DNA of 64,000 bases from Okapia johnstoni (Eukaryota > Chordata > Mammalia > Artiodactyla > Giraffidae): NCBI GenBank assembly GCA_024291935.2, contig CM044309.1:32326001-32390000 (forward strand). The letters run 5' to 3'. Below, in pieces: positions 1 to 11,174 of this stretch. The notes beneath the pieces were generated by a model. That model was not told the origin of the DNA and ran no database searches. It saw only the letters and a program-made list of their open reading frames with translations. The translations under genes were made by a program, and so were the position numbers. Each line of letters opens with the position of its first letter. The first letter of the stretch is position 1.

Positions 1-400
1 ATCACATGCTGAGTGACCATATGACCAGACAACCAAAAGGAAGAGGCCCATATGTCCAATGGGAAGTTCAGAGATGGAGTGAGGCAGCAAGTGTGACAAT
101 GTGCAAAGACCAAAATGAAAGTCTCCAGAGACTTGGAGGCTTTGATATACCAAAAAGGAGGGTCTCTCGATCTATTTTTATCAGTGCTGCCCTAGCACTT
201 GAAGAGCAGGGCTGGACAATGTGACCAATGATCTTGGGGCAAAGCCAGTGCTAGACCATAGACAGAGACCAAATACATTGAAATAAAGCTCACACAGAGT
301 GTACAAAGGCGAGGGATATGACCTGCTTTCCTAGATGAGAGTACTCCTAAGGGGACATTATACTTTTGTTAAAATGGGCCACTTTTATTAATATATATTC
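1..400. other. Intron 1 sequence, no feature recognised
   Basis: Unique-looking sequence within COLEC10 intron 1 with no exon, repeat family or RNA gene that I can support. The small open frame at 6-224 has no recognisable protein features. Confidence 0.4.
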
Positions 401-608
401 CCAGGTAGCTCAGTGGGAAAGAATACACCTGCCAATGCAGGAAATGCAAGAGACTCAGGTTCAATCCCTGGATTGGGAAGATCCCCCAGAGTAGGAAATG
501 GCAACACACTCCAGAATTCTTGCCTGGAAAATCCTGTGGACGGAGGAACAGGTGGTCTGTAGTCCCTAGGGTTGCAAAAAAATGCTGGACATGACTGAGC
601 ACGCATGT
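401..608 (+). mobile_element. Bov-tA SINE
   Basis: tRNA-Glu-like head (CAGGTAGCTCAGTGGGAAAG, box B-like GGTTCAATCC) followed by a BovB-derived body and a tail at GGACATGACTGAGCACG. It runs into an AC/AT microsatellite. Confidence 0.9.
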
Positions 609-682
609 ACACACACACACACACACACACACTTAACATATATATATATATATACACATATACATATATATGTATATATATT
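609..682. repeat. (AC)n / (AT)n microsatellite
   Basis: About 11 AC dinucleotides, then TATATA/CATATA alternation through 682. It lies directly at the 3' tail of the preceding SINE, a common birthplace of microsatellites. Probably length-polymorphic. Confidence 0.95.
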
Positions 683-830
683 GAGAAATAAAAGATTGCC
701 TGCCATATCAATAAACAAAAGATGCCACAGTCATCAGTGATAGCAGCCACTTCCGAGGGTCAACCAGTGAGCCCTGAGGGAACTCAGAAAGGAAATGAAG
801 AATACCTGCCATCTAGCAGCCATCAGGGGG

Positions 831-1045
831 CATCCCAGGTGGCACTAGTGGTAAAGAACATGCCTGCCCATGCAGGAGACGTAAGAGACATGAAATCAAA
901 CCCTGGATCTGGAAGATCCCCTGGAGGAGGGTGTGGCAACCCACTCCAGTATTCATGCCTGGAGAATCCCATGGACAGAGGAGACTGGCAGGCTATGGTC
1001 CATAGGGTCACAAAGAGTGAGACACAACTGAAGTGATTTAGCATA
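831..1045 (+). mobile_element. Bov-tA SINE
   Basis: Complete-looking copy: CATCCCAGGTGGCACTAGTGG head, CCACTCCAGTATTCATGCCTG body, GAGACACAACTGAAGTGATT tail. Diverged from the youngest copies. Confidence 0.9.
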
Positions 1046-1985
1046 GCAAACAGCAGCGATCGGACTGCAGCCACTCTGTACATGAGCGCTGAGAAAACTC
1101 AGGATGTGAAAACACAGGATACTGGCCCAGATAACTGAGGTGCACATCAAAGAAATGATTTCAGTGAGCCCAGACTCTTGCATCTGCCCATACACAGGCA
1201 AGTGCTGAATTCCATGGGATATCTAGTTTTGTTTTTTTTTGTTTAACAGTAATCTTTCGTTCCAGCTAGCTGCCCTTTGTTGCAAAACTCCTATATATCT
1301 TAGCTCCCTGTTCACTTCTCGAATCAGTTCTCTCAGGGTTACTTGAGATACTACCTTTCTCTTGGACTTGAAGTACTAAAAATTTCTGCTGAATAGAACA
1401 TAATTCAACTTTTAGGTTGTGCATATTTTTTTTAGTTGACAATATCTAGATCTAGATCTATATCATCATCTTCTGATGATCACGGGGAGCAGTAATACCA
1501 TGTTGGTGTTATTCCAGTGTTGCTCAACCATACAAAAATGGCACATTTTCCTGCTCCCTCTTTCGGACTAATATTTTAACTCTCAACAAATGAGCGTGTG
1601 CAAAACTAAAATGTCCAGCATTCATGACAGCCAAGGTGTTCCTGCATTTTCTTAAAAAGTTTTTTTACTGGGAACAGAATCTACGAAAATGCTTCATTCC
1701 ATTGCCCGTCTTTCTCCATCTCTTTCTGCATTACCTTTTGGAATTAGAAATATGAGTAGGGGTGGGAGGTTAGGATGCAGTACTCTGCCCTGTCAAAAAA
1801 ATATCACACTGTAACTCAATTTTCTGGTCATCAGAGACCTAGTCTTAGAGAAGTCGTATCTGGTGGAGGAGGAGTTAAGTGTTATTCTACCTCCGTTTAG
1901 GTAAATAGGATTGATATTTTAATAAAGTAGAAGACAGGATTATTTTCCCTATCCTAGCTCCAGTGACTTCTATGTAAGTATTCAT
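1046..1985. other. Intron 1 sequence, no feature recognised
   Basis: About 940 bp without a recognised repeat, exon or RNA. It contains a short palindromic AGATCT repeat at about 1446-1459 (CTAGATCTAGATCT), otherwise unremarkable. Confidence 0.4.
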
Positions 1986-2066
1986 ATGCTCTGGGTTCGA
2001 TCCCTGGGTTGGGATGATCCCCTGACAAAGGGAATGGCTACCTATTCCAGTATTACCTTGCAATTG
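1986..2066 (+). mobile_element. Bov-tA SINE fragment
   Basis: Internal fragment only (GGGTTCGATCCCTGGGTTGG ... CTATTCCAGTATTACCTTGC). It lacks the first part of the head and the tail. Confidence 0.75.
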
Positions 2067-2172
2067 TCTAGTGTATTACTAGAGAAAAAGCACTTGCATT
2101 TTATTTTCTTGTTTGATAGGTTATCTTGCCGTCAGAGGAAAGAAGGGTATAGATGAATAAGAGCCAAGTCTC

Positions 2173-2404
2173 TTTTGTTGTTGTTAAGTCACCAGGTCGT
2201 GTCCAATCCTGTATCGACTCCATGGACTGTAGCCCACCAGGCTCCTCTGTCCATAGGATTTCCCAGGCAAGAATAGTGGAGTGGTTTGCCATTTCCTTCT
2301 CCAGGGGATCTTCCCAACCCAGAGATCGAACCCATGTCTCATACATCTCCTGTGTCTCCTGCATTTCAGACAGACTCTTTACTGCTAAGCCATCAGGGAA
2401 GGCC
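2173..2404 (-). mobile_element. Bov-tA SINE
   Basis: Reverse orientation: starts TTTGTTGTTGTTAAGTCACC and ends CATCAGGGAAGGCCC (complement of the tRNA-like head). Near full length. Confidence 0.92.
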
Positions 2405-2509
2405 CTATTCTCCTTACCACTACATCATTGTTAGTTGCCAACAAAACACACAGTAATTTCCCATTTATAACTCTCATGACACTTACAGGACCTTGCTTGG
2501 TGACTTCTT

Positions 2510-2640
2510 CCTACTAAACTTTTATTCTTAGATCATGTCTTGTCTGAGGCAGTGTTGTATCCTTAGGATCCAGCCCAGAACTTGGGAACTGGTAGAAACT
2601 CAATAAATATGTGTTCAAGGAATGAATGAGTGAGCACAGT
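2510..2640 (+). mobile_element. L2-like LINE 3' end
   Basis: Characteristic 3'-terminal wording: AACTCAATAAATATGTGTTC followed by GAATGAATGAGTG. Old mammal-wide remnant. Confidence 0.6.
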
Positions 2641-2999
2641 GTGCAGTTCTGAACAGCTCTTGAGAACAAAGTGTAGAATGTCTGCCTTTATCACAAATAA
2701 CTTACACTCTTAATTTAAATAATAATGCATTTTAAAATAATACTTCAAGGCAGCAATTAGAAAGTAGTAACAAGGAACCAGATGGTGAGTTTCTAAGGAA
2801 ATGATTCCATCAATAAATTCAGAGAATTTAGAATTTAATTTGAGACAAGACTCATGCATAGTATTTATAAAAGGAGAAAAGGGCTATGATTCCTTTGTAT
2901 TACTTGTTATTTATTTTTTTAATTGTAAGAGTAATTCAAGCTTGTTGTAACACATAACATGTATAAATGTGTGTAAAATAAAGATGTATAAAGAAAAAG
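2641..2999. other. Intron 1 sequence, no feature recognised
   Basis: AT-rich sequence between the L2-like end and the L1-like block. Nothing supported. Confidence 0.35.
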
Positions 3000-4065
3000 C
3001 TAATAATCTCTCTTTTCACTATGGCATCCTTTTCAGATCCAATTCTCTCATGTAACCATCATTAATAGCTTGATATTAACACTTTTCTCTGTATTTGTTC
3101 TGTTTATTTGTTCTTTCTTCTAAATCGGGTCATATGGATATGACTTTCCAAGAGGCATTCTTTAGATAATAGAACATGGAGTTCACTCCTTAATTCAGGG
3201 ATCTTTCATTATTTTTAGTAGTTGCATAACATTCCTCATATTTTCATTTGTCTCATGATGATAAACTTTCAGATTGTTAATGGCTTTTTGTTTTTACCAT
3301 TACAGGTATATATACATATATACATTTGTTCTTATCATTATTCCCATAAAATAGGTTTCCTATCCCTGGTGGCTCAAATGGTGAAGAATCTGCCTACAAT
3401 GCAGGAGACTCAGGTTCGATCCCTGGGTCAGGAAGATCCCCAGGAGAAGGAAATGGCAACCCACTCCAGTATTCTTGCCTGGAGAATTCCATGGACAGAG
3501 GAGCCTGGTAGGCTAGAGTCCATGGTCACAAAGAGTCAGACATGACTGAGCAACTAACACTTTCATTTTTCTTTCAAGGTAGAGTGTGTGGATTTTTTAT
3601 TTTAATCATCATTGATAGATTATTTTCCAAAAGTGTTGTAACAATTTATGTTGCCAAAAACAATAACAGTGTTTTCTCTATCTCTGGCACCTTCAGATAC
3701 AATTAATCTTTTGAAATTATTACTAAATCTGATGGCAAAATATGGTACAGACATTTACACAGATACATGTTTTTCTGACTAATAGTGAGTCTGGACATTT
3801 TCATCCATCATTTGCTGTTAATATTTTTATATTATCTTTTAATCTTTTAATTTCATCTATTGTGTTTTTTGGAAAGTGATTTGCAAAAACTTTTTATATG
3901 ATAAAAATATTAATCGTTTTTATGTCTTAGTGTTTGATTTTTTTCCTATATATCATATTTTTGTTGGTAAACTTTATATATTTATGTGGCATCTTTTATC
4001 ATATAAAAACTTTAAATTTCTCATATGGTCATATAAGTCTTTTATTTTATAACTTTTCCCTAGGA
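3000..4065 (-). mobile_element. Old L1/HAL1-type LINE remnant, split by a SINE
   Basis: The minus-strand reading resembles decayed L1-class sequence. On the + strand one sees successive diagnostic phrases such as CATTTGCTGTTAATATTTTT and GATTTGCAAAAACTTTTTAT. It is interrupted by the Bov-tA at about 3357-3563, so it predates that insertion. Too decayed for any coding claim. Confidence 0.5.
3357..3563 (+). mobile_element. Bov-tA SINE
   Basis: Full-length copy from CCTATCCCTGGTGGCTCAAA to CAGACATGACTGAGCAACTA, close to the family consensus, so relatively young. It sits inside the older L1-like remnant. Confidence 0.95.
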
Positions 4066-4379
4066 GATGAATTTCAATGAGAGAGAAAGCCATGTGCCTT
4101 TCAAGGGAGACACACATTGAAAGACATTTTAGTGAACAATAAACAGACACATTGGGCAGGAATAGAAGGTTATACAGGTCAGTGTCAAAAAATAATGCCA
4201 GAAAGTTCCACTGATGCCAGTCTGTGAAAGTCCAAACACTAGACTAATTAGTTTGGACTTGACCTAGAAACACAGAGGAACTGCTGAAATGTTTTGAATA
4301 GAACAGTTTTATATTGAAAATGTGATTTTATAAAGATTAAGTTTGCACAGTGATTTGAAAAACTGAAGTTCAGTGTCAA
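4066..4379. other. Intron 1 sequence, no feature recognised
   Basis: No exon or repeat that I can support. Confidence 0.35.
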
Positions 4380-4475
4380 AGAAACCAGTATTTCAACAAC
4401 TATGTATTGAACAGACACAGTTCTAGGCACTTGGAATCACCAGTGAATAAAAGACTGGGAAGACCATTTAGGGCT
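4380..4475 (-). mobile_element. L2-like LINE fragment
   Basis: The phrase CAACAACTATGTATTGAACA ... CAGTTCTAGGCACTTGGAAT is typical of the complement of an L2 3' region. Confidence 0.45.
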
Positions 4476-4602
4476 CACTTGCAAGGGTTAGTGTATGAGG
4501 ACAGGGAGAGATAAAATAATGGCAGTAGAAATGGAAGGAAAAAGAAAGGATGGGTGTGAGAAAAAATAAGCATCAAGATGGGAGATAGAAAGGACGAACG
4601 AG

Positions 4603-4703
4603 GACTTCCCTGGTGGTCCAGTAGCTAAGAAACTGTGCTCTTAATGCAGGGGACCGGGGTTCCATCCCTGATCAGGGAACTAGATCCCACATGACTGTGA
4701 TTT
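4603..4703 (+). mobile_element. tRNA-Glu SINE fragment (CHR-2 type)
   Basis: Head sequence AGGACTTCCCTGGTGGTCCA, box B-like GGTTCCATCC, then GATCCCACATGACTGTGA. Truncated at its 3' end against the following MLT1. Confidence 0.85.
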
Positions 4704-4828
4704 ATTAATAGTTTGCTAGGGCTGCAATAACAAAATACCACAAACTGGGTGGCTTGAACAACAGAAATTTATTGTCTTACTATTCTGGAGACTCGAAGTC
4801 CAAGGACAAAGAGTTGGCAGATTTAGTC

Positions 4829-5234
4829 TGTTTTAGCCAAGACCCCTTTCATTGGCTTACAGATGGCTGTCTTCTCACTGTGTCCTTACATGGCCTTGTC
4901 AGGGATGAGCACAAGTATCCCTCATATTCTTTTGTGTGTTCAAGTTTCTCTTCTCATAAGGACACCAGTCAGATTAGATTGACTGCCCTAAAAGCCATGA
5001 CTTAAGTGAACCACCTTTTTAAAGGCCTTATTGTTTTAGCCAAGACCCCTTTCATTGGCTTACAGATGGCTGTCTTCTCACTGTGTCCTTACATGGCCTT
5101 GTCAGGGATGAGCACAAGTATCCCTCATATTCTTTTGTGTGTTCAAGTTTCTCTTCTCATAAGGACACCAGTCAGATTAGATTGACTGCCCTAAAAGCCA
5201 TGACTTAAGTGAACCACCTTTTTAAAGGCCTTAT
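4829..5234. repeat. Perfect 203-bp tandem duplication
   Basis: The 200 bases from 4831 to 5030 recur at 5034-5233 with no difference that I can find. The spacing gives a period of 203 bp. It lies wholly inside the old MLT1 LTR, so the duplication is far younger than its host element. Confidence 0.97.
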
Positions 5235-5294
5235 CTCCAAATATAGTCCCATTCTAAAGTGCTAGTGTAGGGCTTGAACATGTGGATTCCGGGG

Positions 5295-5693
5295 TTATGG
5301 TTGTCGTTCAGTCTCTAAGTCATGTCCAACTCTTTGTGACCCCATGGACTGCAGCACGCCAGGCTCTTCTGTCCTCTACTATCTCCCAGAGTTTGCTCAA
5401 ATTCATGTCCATTGAGTTGCTGATGCTATCTAACTGTCTCATCTTCTACTGCCCCCTTCTTTTGCCTCCAGTTTTTCCCACCGTAAGGGTCTTTTTCAAT
5501 GCGTTGGCTCTTTGCATCAGGTAGCCAAAGTATTAGAGCTTCAGCTTCAGCATCAGTCTTTCCAATGAATAGTCAGGGTTGATTTCCTTTAGGACTGACC
5601 AGTTTGATCTTCTTGAAGTCCAAGGGACTCAAGAGTCTTCTCCAATACCACAATTTGAAAGCATCAGTTCTTCAGTGCTCAGACTTAATTTTG
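5295..5693 (-). mobile_element. BovB LINE 3' end, 5'-truncated
   Basis: In reverse orientation it starts TTGTCGTTCAGTCTCTAAGT and proceeds through CATGTCCATTGAGTTGCTGA and the GCATCAGTTCTTCAGTGCTC region, the complement of the last ~400 bp of BovB ORF2/3' end. Inserted into MLT1. Confidence 0.9.
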
Positions 5694-5725
5694 GAGAAAG
5701 GATACAATTCAGCCCATAACAAACT

Positions 5726-5995
5726 ATGAAACTCCTGTTCTATCCATTGCATCAAGCTTCCAGAGGAAACCTGAATGATGGTCCCATTGCTATATTAAAC
5801 TTGAATAGACTTATGGTTCTTAAGACTGAGCCCCTTGAAAATTTCACCTTGATCAAAAGCAACAGCTTTCATGTAAGATTATCACTGGGACAGCTTTTCT
5901 CCTTGAAGGCATGCAGTTTCCTGAACATGGTTCTTTTGTAACCATATCCTTCTTCTGGACAGGTACAAGCAATATTTTGTGAATGTTTTAGTATT
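5726..5995. other. Intron 1 sequence, no feature recognised
   Basis: Open for 71 codons on the + strand (5726-5941), but without a recognisable protein, splice context or repeat identity. Confidence 0.35.
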
Positions 5996-6193
5996 TATTT
6001 ATTTATTTGACCGTATTCGGGTCTTTGTTGCAGCAAGCAGGATATTCGATGGAGCTCATGAATTCTCTATTTGTGGTGGGCAGGCTTAGTTTCTTTGTGG
6101 CATGTGAGATCTTAGTTGCCCACCAAGGATCGAACCCACGTCCCCTGCATTGCAAGGCGGATTCTAAACCACTGGACCAGCAGGGAGGTCCCT
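5996..6193 (-). mobile_element. tRNA-derived SINE, reverse orientation
   Basis: Begins with a TATTTATTTATTTATTTGA tail complement and ends GGACCAGCAGGGAGGTCCCT. The box B complement GGATCGAACC is present. Confidence 0.88.
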
Positions 6194-7810
6194 GTGAACA
6201 TTTTAAATGTGTTAGGGAAAATGTTGGCTGTTTACAAGAATGGTGTTATTTCATGCACACTCATCATAAGGAGGTGACGTGATGTTAGGGAAGCATCTCA
6301 GAAAAATCTCTTAGAGAACCTGTGTGCTACCACCATCTCTTTACTGATCATGGAGAAACATATTGTTTATTGTTCTTAATCAAGGTTGACCAAGGTCAGG
6401 ATCTCCCTTATCCATAGATAGCATGCCTCCCGGCCATGAAGATGCAAAAATAATGTTTTTTAGAAATCATACCTGCCCATTTTTTTCTGCTTTCATTAAA
6501 AAAAAAATGAAGAAAATTGCCCCTTAGAATCTCAAATGAAGAAAGAGTGCTGTGATAAAAATGTCACCATAGATCTATAATCTCACTACAATATCCCCCA
6601 GTGCTATCTTTGGGGGAATCAGCAAGTCATGCCTGGTTTTAAATTAAAGATAATCTTTAATTTTCTTTAATATCATCTTTAATCTTCTCTTTAAAAAAAT
6701 ATGTATATCTAAAGATAATCTTCTTTTATTGGCTCCCATCAGTACCAGTTCGAGTATAAGACCATTAAGACCACGGGTCCCCAACCTCTGAGATCTAATG
6801 CCTGATGATCTGAGGTGGAGCTGATGTAATAATATTAGGAATAAATGTAATGCCCTTGAATCATCCTGAAACCAGGAGAAGGACTGTTAATGTCTCCCAT
6901 CCCCACCCCCATCGTACATAACATTTTTCTGGCAGTGGAAAAAGTACAAAACTTCCTGTGAATTTTTTTAGCATTTCCAAAACCAATTCACTAATTTTTA
7001 ATAATTACTTCCTTTGAGCAGGGGGTAATGACCTAGGCTCAGCTATTTCATTTCAAACTAGAATTTAATTTTAAAAGACTTTTTGCTTGTTGGGGAAAAA
7101 AATTGTACCAAACAAAAACTGCTCAACTGTGCGCTCTGCTGGAATTCTGCTGGAGAGATTACCGCAGCAAGCTGGTGGCCTGGGGCGGGGGGCTGAAACA
7201 AATCATTTTTGTAAAATTGAAATGAGTTCATTACAGTTGATAGCTTTTCATTTAATTTTTAAATGTAAAGTGGCTATTTTTAAAAGATGGAAAGTAAGTC
7301 TAAATTGCCCTACTAATCCAATGAAATATTGCCAAGAGGATAAAAGCAGACAACTGTGAGCCATGTGGGGATCCTTTCCAAAGCTTGCTTTTATGCTTCT
7401 CTTCTGTTCTCATTAAAACAAGTCCCAAAGATCAAATGAAGCTGGGGCCCAAGCTCAAGGCAAGGGGACAAGTTGTTTACTTCATTGCAGCCAGCAGCCC
7501 TCTCACCACCAGGGTGGGATTCAGGAACACAGGTCAAAAGGATAATAATCCTATTTTCACCTTCCCAGGTCTCTATCAGCAACCACCAGGGAGCAGCAGA
7601 TGACTAAGTCACTCTTGTGGCTGCCTCTAGTTAAGTGCTTGCTTGAAAATGAATGGGAAAGCTTACAAGAAGGGAGAGAAGAGAAATAATCATGGCAGTA
7701 ATAATTCATATTAGTGTGGTTTTATGATTCACAAAAGCACACACATGCCTGCGCTTGATCTTCCCTTTTGGTGAGCCAGACTTGCATCTTTGATCCCATT
7801 GTGCGGAACT
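6194..7810. other. Intron 1 sequence, no feature recognised
   Basis: About 1.6 kb without a recognised repeat or exon. Open frames at 7087-7359 and 7385-7603 show no known motif, no splice-site pair, and read through low-complexity and intronic-looking sequence, so I do not call genes. Confidence 0.35.
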
Positions 7811-8021
7811 GTTGTTTAGTCACCAAGTCATGCGCAACTCTTTTGTGACTACATGGACTATAGCCTGCCAGGCTCCTCTGTCCATAAGATTATCCAAGCA
7901 AGAATACTGGAGTGGGTTGCCATTTCCTTCTCCAGGGGATTTTCCCAACCCAGGAATCGAACCAGCATCTCCTGCATTGACAGACGGATTATTCACCACT
8001 GAGCCATCAAGGAAGCCCCAT
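7811..8021 (-). mobile_element. Bov-tA SINE
   Basis: Reverse copy from GTTGTTTAGTCACCAAGTCA to GAGCCATCAAGGAAGCCCCA, full length. Confidence 0.94.
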
Positions 8022-8129
8022 TGTTTCGGAATAACAATCCCCAGACCCAGAAATGTTAAAACAGAAATTTGTTCCCAATCATGCACATTGTTCAGAACAT
8101 TGGTTTTGAAGGCGTTTTCCCTGGTTTGA

Positions 8130-8310
8130 ATTCTGGCTTTATTACTTATGATCGATGTGACCTTGGAAAGTTATTTAACCTCTTTTTGACCTCATTTTCT
8201 CTTCTGTAAAAGGGAGATATCCATCTCAGAGGTTGTCGTGGAGCTCGAATGACAGGATGCAGGTCCAGGACTAGGAACTCTTTGGTGCTTAATAGTCATC
8301 ATTGTATTTA
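8130..8310 (+). mobile_element. MIR SINE
   Basis: Core phrases GTGACCTTGGAAAGTTATTT and CTCTTCTGTAAAAGGGAGAT followed by a TCAGAGGTTGTCGTGG segment. Ancient mammal-wide element. Confidence 0.85.
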
Positions 8311-8344
8311 TAAAATGTTTTATGGCTCATAAAATATACCCAGT

Positions 8345-8490
8345 TCAACTATATTTATTAAGCTCCAGAGTCAAGCACTTTGCTAAGTTTGGGGGATGGT
8401 AGAAAAATCGCTGAAGACCCTAGGGATCCCACAGGTCACAGACGAGTATAAAGGATAAATAGATAAACACACAGCACAGATAAACAGACT
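8345..8490 (-). mobile_element. L2/MIR-like fragment
   Basis: TATTTATTAAGCTCCAGAGT ... CAAGCACTTTGCTAAGTT resembles the complement of an L2-class 3' end. Confidence 0.4.
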
Positions 8491-8544
8491 CATAGAAGGT
8501 GGTATTTTACACAATGAAGAAGATTAGAAGGAGAATCGTTGGCA

Positions 8545-8690
8545 GTCCAGTCTGACAATGAGTCTCAGTTTTTCCATCCATAAAATGGAGCAGTAATCCT
8601 TTCTATCTCCTAGAATTGCTGTGATGAGCACATTAGCACAGTGCTGGCACACATGATAATTGTTCAATAAACATTCACTAATAACTTTAG
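8545..8690 (+). mobile_element. MIR SINE 3' half
   Basis: GTTTTTCCATCCATAAAATG, then CACAGTGCTGGCACACATGA and TTCAATAAACATTCAC: the CORE-SINE and L2-like tail of MIR. Confidence 0.75.
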
Positions 8691-9280
8691 CTGGAGAAAT
8701 GCCATCTAGTTCATCCGCATCACTGGCCTGATCACACTAATTGCCTGTGGATTTTTTTCTGAAAGCCTTCCCCTGAAGGAGATACTAGAGTTTCATGTGT
8801 GCAGGGTTGCAATGCCTGACCAGTCCCATGGTCTGGAAATCCAACCTGTTCCATACTTTGCTATGCTTTCATTTAAACATTCTGTTCTCAGAAAAAATTA
8901 GAGAATGGCTGATTGTTCTTTTTCTGGATAAATGAATGTCTCAACATCCTCTCTCCCACACTAATCTCATCTAATCCCGGGAATTTCATTTTCGTGTTTT
9001 GAAGTCTCTTACCTACCACTTTCCACTGGAGGTGACCAGGACTCCTTCCTCTCCTGAGATTGCTGTGGTAATAAGGCAGGTAGCTGATCTTAATAATATT
9101 GTGGGTTGTGCTTTTTATTTTCAAAGCACATTCACATGCCTTCCTTGTTGATCCTAATACACTGGGAGAGTTGGGGAGGATGGGGATTATCTCCATTTGA
9201 AGGGAGAGGAAACTGAAGTATAAAGGAAAGAACAAGAGCTACCACCACTGCTAAGCCTCAATTACATTCTGGGTCTTTTA
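8691..9280. other. Intron 1 sequence with a possible degraded MIR
   Basis: 9080-9230 faintly resembles a reverse MIR (GATTATCTCCATTTGAAGG, GGAAACTGAAG). The antisense open frame at 8888-9235 is not supported as a gene. Confidence 0.3.
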
Positions 9281-9366
9281 AAAAAATTTTTATTTTATAC
9301 TGGAGTATAGTTGATTAACAATGTTGTGTTAATGTCAGGTGTATGCAATGTTTCAATCTTTTATGC
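9281..9366 (-). mobile_element. L1 3'-UTR fragment
   Basis: TTTTATTTTATACTGGAGTATAG with GATTAACAATGTTGTGTTAA is the complement of the ruminant L1 3' end. Truncated by the adjoining SINE. Confidence 0.75.
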
Positions 9367-9373
9367 ATTTTTA

Positions 9374-9583
9374 TTGTTTAGTTGCCAAGTTGTGTCTGAC
9401 TCTTTTTTGGCTGCATGGACTATAGCCCGCCAGTTTCCTCTGTCCATGGGATTTTCCAGGCAAGAGTACTGGAGTGGGTGGCCATTCCCTTCTCCAGGGG
9501 ATCTTCCCCACCCAGGGATCGAACCTGCATTTCCTGAATCGGCAGACAGATGCTTTACTGTTAACTACCAGGGAAACCCTTCT
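9374..9583 (-). mobile_element. Bov-tA SINE
   Basis: Reverse copy from TTGTTTAGTTGCCAAGTTG to CTACCAGGGAAACCC. It adjoins the L1 fragment into which it appears inserted. Confidence 0.93.
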
Positions 9584-10060
9584 TTTACACATAGTATCTT
9601 CCTTAAATTTCTCAGGAGCCTTCTTTATTAGATATTATTAGTTCCACTTATAGAAGACAAAAATGAGACTCATAAAATGAAGTCACATATTCAACTTTCT
9701 CCAGATACTGAATGCTAGAGCTGAGAAACTCCAGATTGATCTCACACCAAAGCCAATAAGCTCAATCACTGACTTTTGCAACTTTGCTTAACCCATCGGT
9801 GACTAACATGACATAACCAGGATTCCTGGTTCACAGCTTAGGACACCTTCCACCAAACCACTCATTCAGTCCTTGTTGACTGGTGAACTGCTAGAGCTAG
9901 ACCCACCTATGACTAGAATAGTCACTGCTCACACTGACCTGCTTTGCAGCTGTTCCCTACTCCTGCTAGTTTTCTGTTCTTACCTTCTAGGTCCATGCCT
10001 ATGATTTTGAGATTCTCAAGCATCTTTGATTCTCAAGTCAGAGAGCAATAAATACATATG
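9584..10060. other. Intron 1 sequence, no feature recognised
   Basis: Nothing supported in about 480 bp. Confidence 0.35.
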
Positions 10061-10272
10061 GGCTTTCCAGATGGCTCAGTGGTAAAGAATCCATTGGCCA
10101 ATACAGGAAATGCAAGAGATGCGGGTTCAATCCCTGGATCAGGAAGATCCCCTGGAGTAGGAAATGGCATCCCATTCCAGTAGTCTTGCCTGGAAAATCT
10201 CATGGGCAGAGGAGGCTGGTGGGCTATAGTCCTTGGGGTCACAAAGAGTCGGACACAACTGAACATGGACAG
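10061..10272 (+). mobile_element. Bov-tA SINE
   Basis: From GGCTTTCCAGATGGCTCAGT to GTCGGACACAACTGAACATG, full length, followed by an ACAC/ATAT-rich tail. Confidence 0.94.
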
Positions 10273-11102
10273 ACACACACATATTATAAAATTTATGTAT
10301 ACTTAATATATATATTTATACATATAGTACATTGATATGCATGTATATGGATGTATATACATGCACATGCTTCCAGAATTTGCCAGATTCTCCAGCAAGA
10401 ATAAAGATTTGTCAGGCCAAGCAAACTTCTCAGGGTTTTACCAACAAGGATATTTCTTTAAATACCAAGTTGGATATGTGCTGGTTTGAAATTTTGGGAA
10501 TTTCCTCAGTGAAATCTGAACCTGTCCCCATACATGGAGGGCAAGGGGTGAAAAAGAAAGGCAGGCCACTCCAAATTGGTAGGTGGAATGTTTTATAAAC
10601 AACAGAAGTTTCAAGACTCATCTTGAGCAGCCTTAAGACAAGCAGATCTCTGCACTCACCCACCAGAATCTTAAAGGTTTATTTACATAGATGCCTTAAC
10701 TGGGCTCAGTCATATTTTCAGCCTAGGTGGTTTCAACACGTTATTGTCTCAAGGCTGCATCCTTAAAATGGCTTGAACTATGCAAACTGGCTGGAATGTA
10801 CATTCCACGGACAGGGGAGAGGGTGAGGAGCTAGGGTCTAGCTTGCTGGTCAACCGACGGTCACATCCTCTTGATTACCTCCTCCAACAACAAGGGAAAA
10901 GGGAAAGAAAAATGTTAATGGGAGTCGCTTCTCCTTCTCTGAGTCTCTAGTTCACATGTGCCTATTAGGCATAATCACCTTGAAACTATAAGGCAAGCAC
11001 TGAGCTGAGAGATGAATTCTAACCACGTTCAGTTTCTCCTGGGGAGTCTGTGCTTATGTTACTATTTGAGCTGCTCCACTCATTCATTTTTCATTTCAAA
11101 AG
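10273..11102. other. End of intron 1 before COLEC10 exon 2
   Basis: Unique-looking intron. No repeat was recognised except a short TA-rich stretch at about 10295-10330. The exon 2 acceptor AG is at 11101-11102. Overlapping open frames at 10332-10663 on both strands have no support. Confidence 0.4.
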
Positions 11103-11174
11103 GAGATGATGGTGAAAAAGGAGATCCAGGAGAGGAGGGAAAGCTTGGCAAAGTGGGACGCATGGGGCCAAAAG
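11103..11174 (+). CDS. COLEC10: COLEC10 exon 2, first collagen-like exon
   Basis: Seen: a 72-nt exon with acceptor TTTCAAAAG at its left edge and donor GTAGGT at its right. It encodes uninterrupted Gly-X-Y triplets (GDD GEK GDP GEE GKL GKV GRM GPK) in a phase 1 to phase 1 frame. Known: this matches the collagen-like start of collectin-10 (CL-L1), a secreted liver collectin whose collagen region drives trimerisation, pairs with COLEC11 to form CL-LK, and docks MASP proteases to start the lectin complement pathway. The 72-nt size is typical of collectin collagen exons. One position reads Leu where, from memory, human has His. The preceding exon (signal peptide, N-terminal cysteine segment) is not in the window, so the gene begins upstream of base 1 and intron 1 is longer than 11 kb. 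The gene call is very secure. Confidence 0.95.

Larger units (their letters stand above)
4708..5725 (-). mobile_element. MLT1 (ERVL-MaLR) LTR, duplicated internally and interrupted by BovB
   Basis: On the + strand it opens TAGTTTGCTAGGGCTGCAAT and closes GATACAATTCAGCCCATAAC, the two ends of a reverse-oriented MLT1-class LTR. It contains a perfect 203-bp tandem duplication (4829-5234) and is split by a BovB 3' fragment at about 5295-5693. It is an ancient non-autonomous LTR with no coding content. Confidence 0.8.

Noticed and set aside
401..480. tRNA gene-like box A/box B signals in this and many other copies
   Set aside because: They are the tRNA-Glu-derived heads of Bov-tA and CHR-2 SINEs, not functional tRNA genes; they do not fold into a full cloverleaf with the following BovB or SINE body.
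7087..7603. Two consecutive open frames (90 and 72 residues) in intron 1
   Set aside because: No domain, no Kozak-like context, and no splice signals in agreement with an exon. Also checked as a possible COLEC10 first exon: no signal peptide or N-terminal cysteine segment is encoded.
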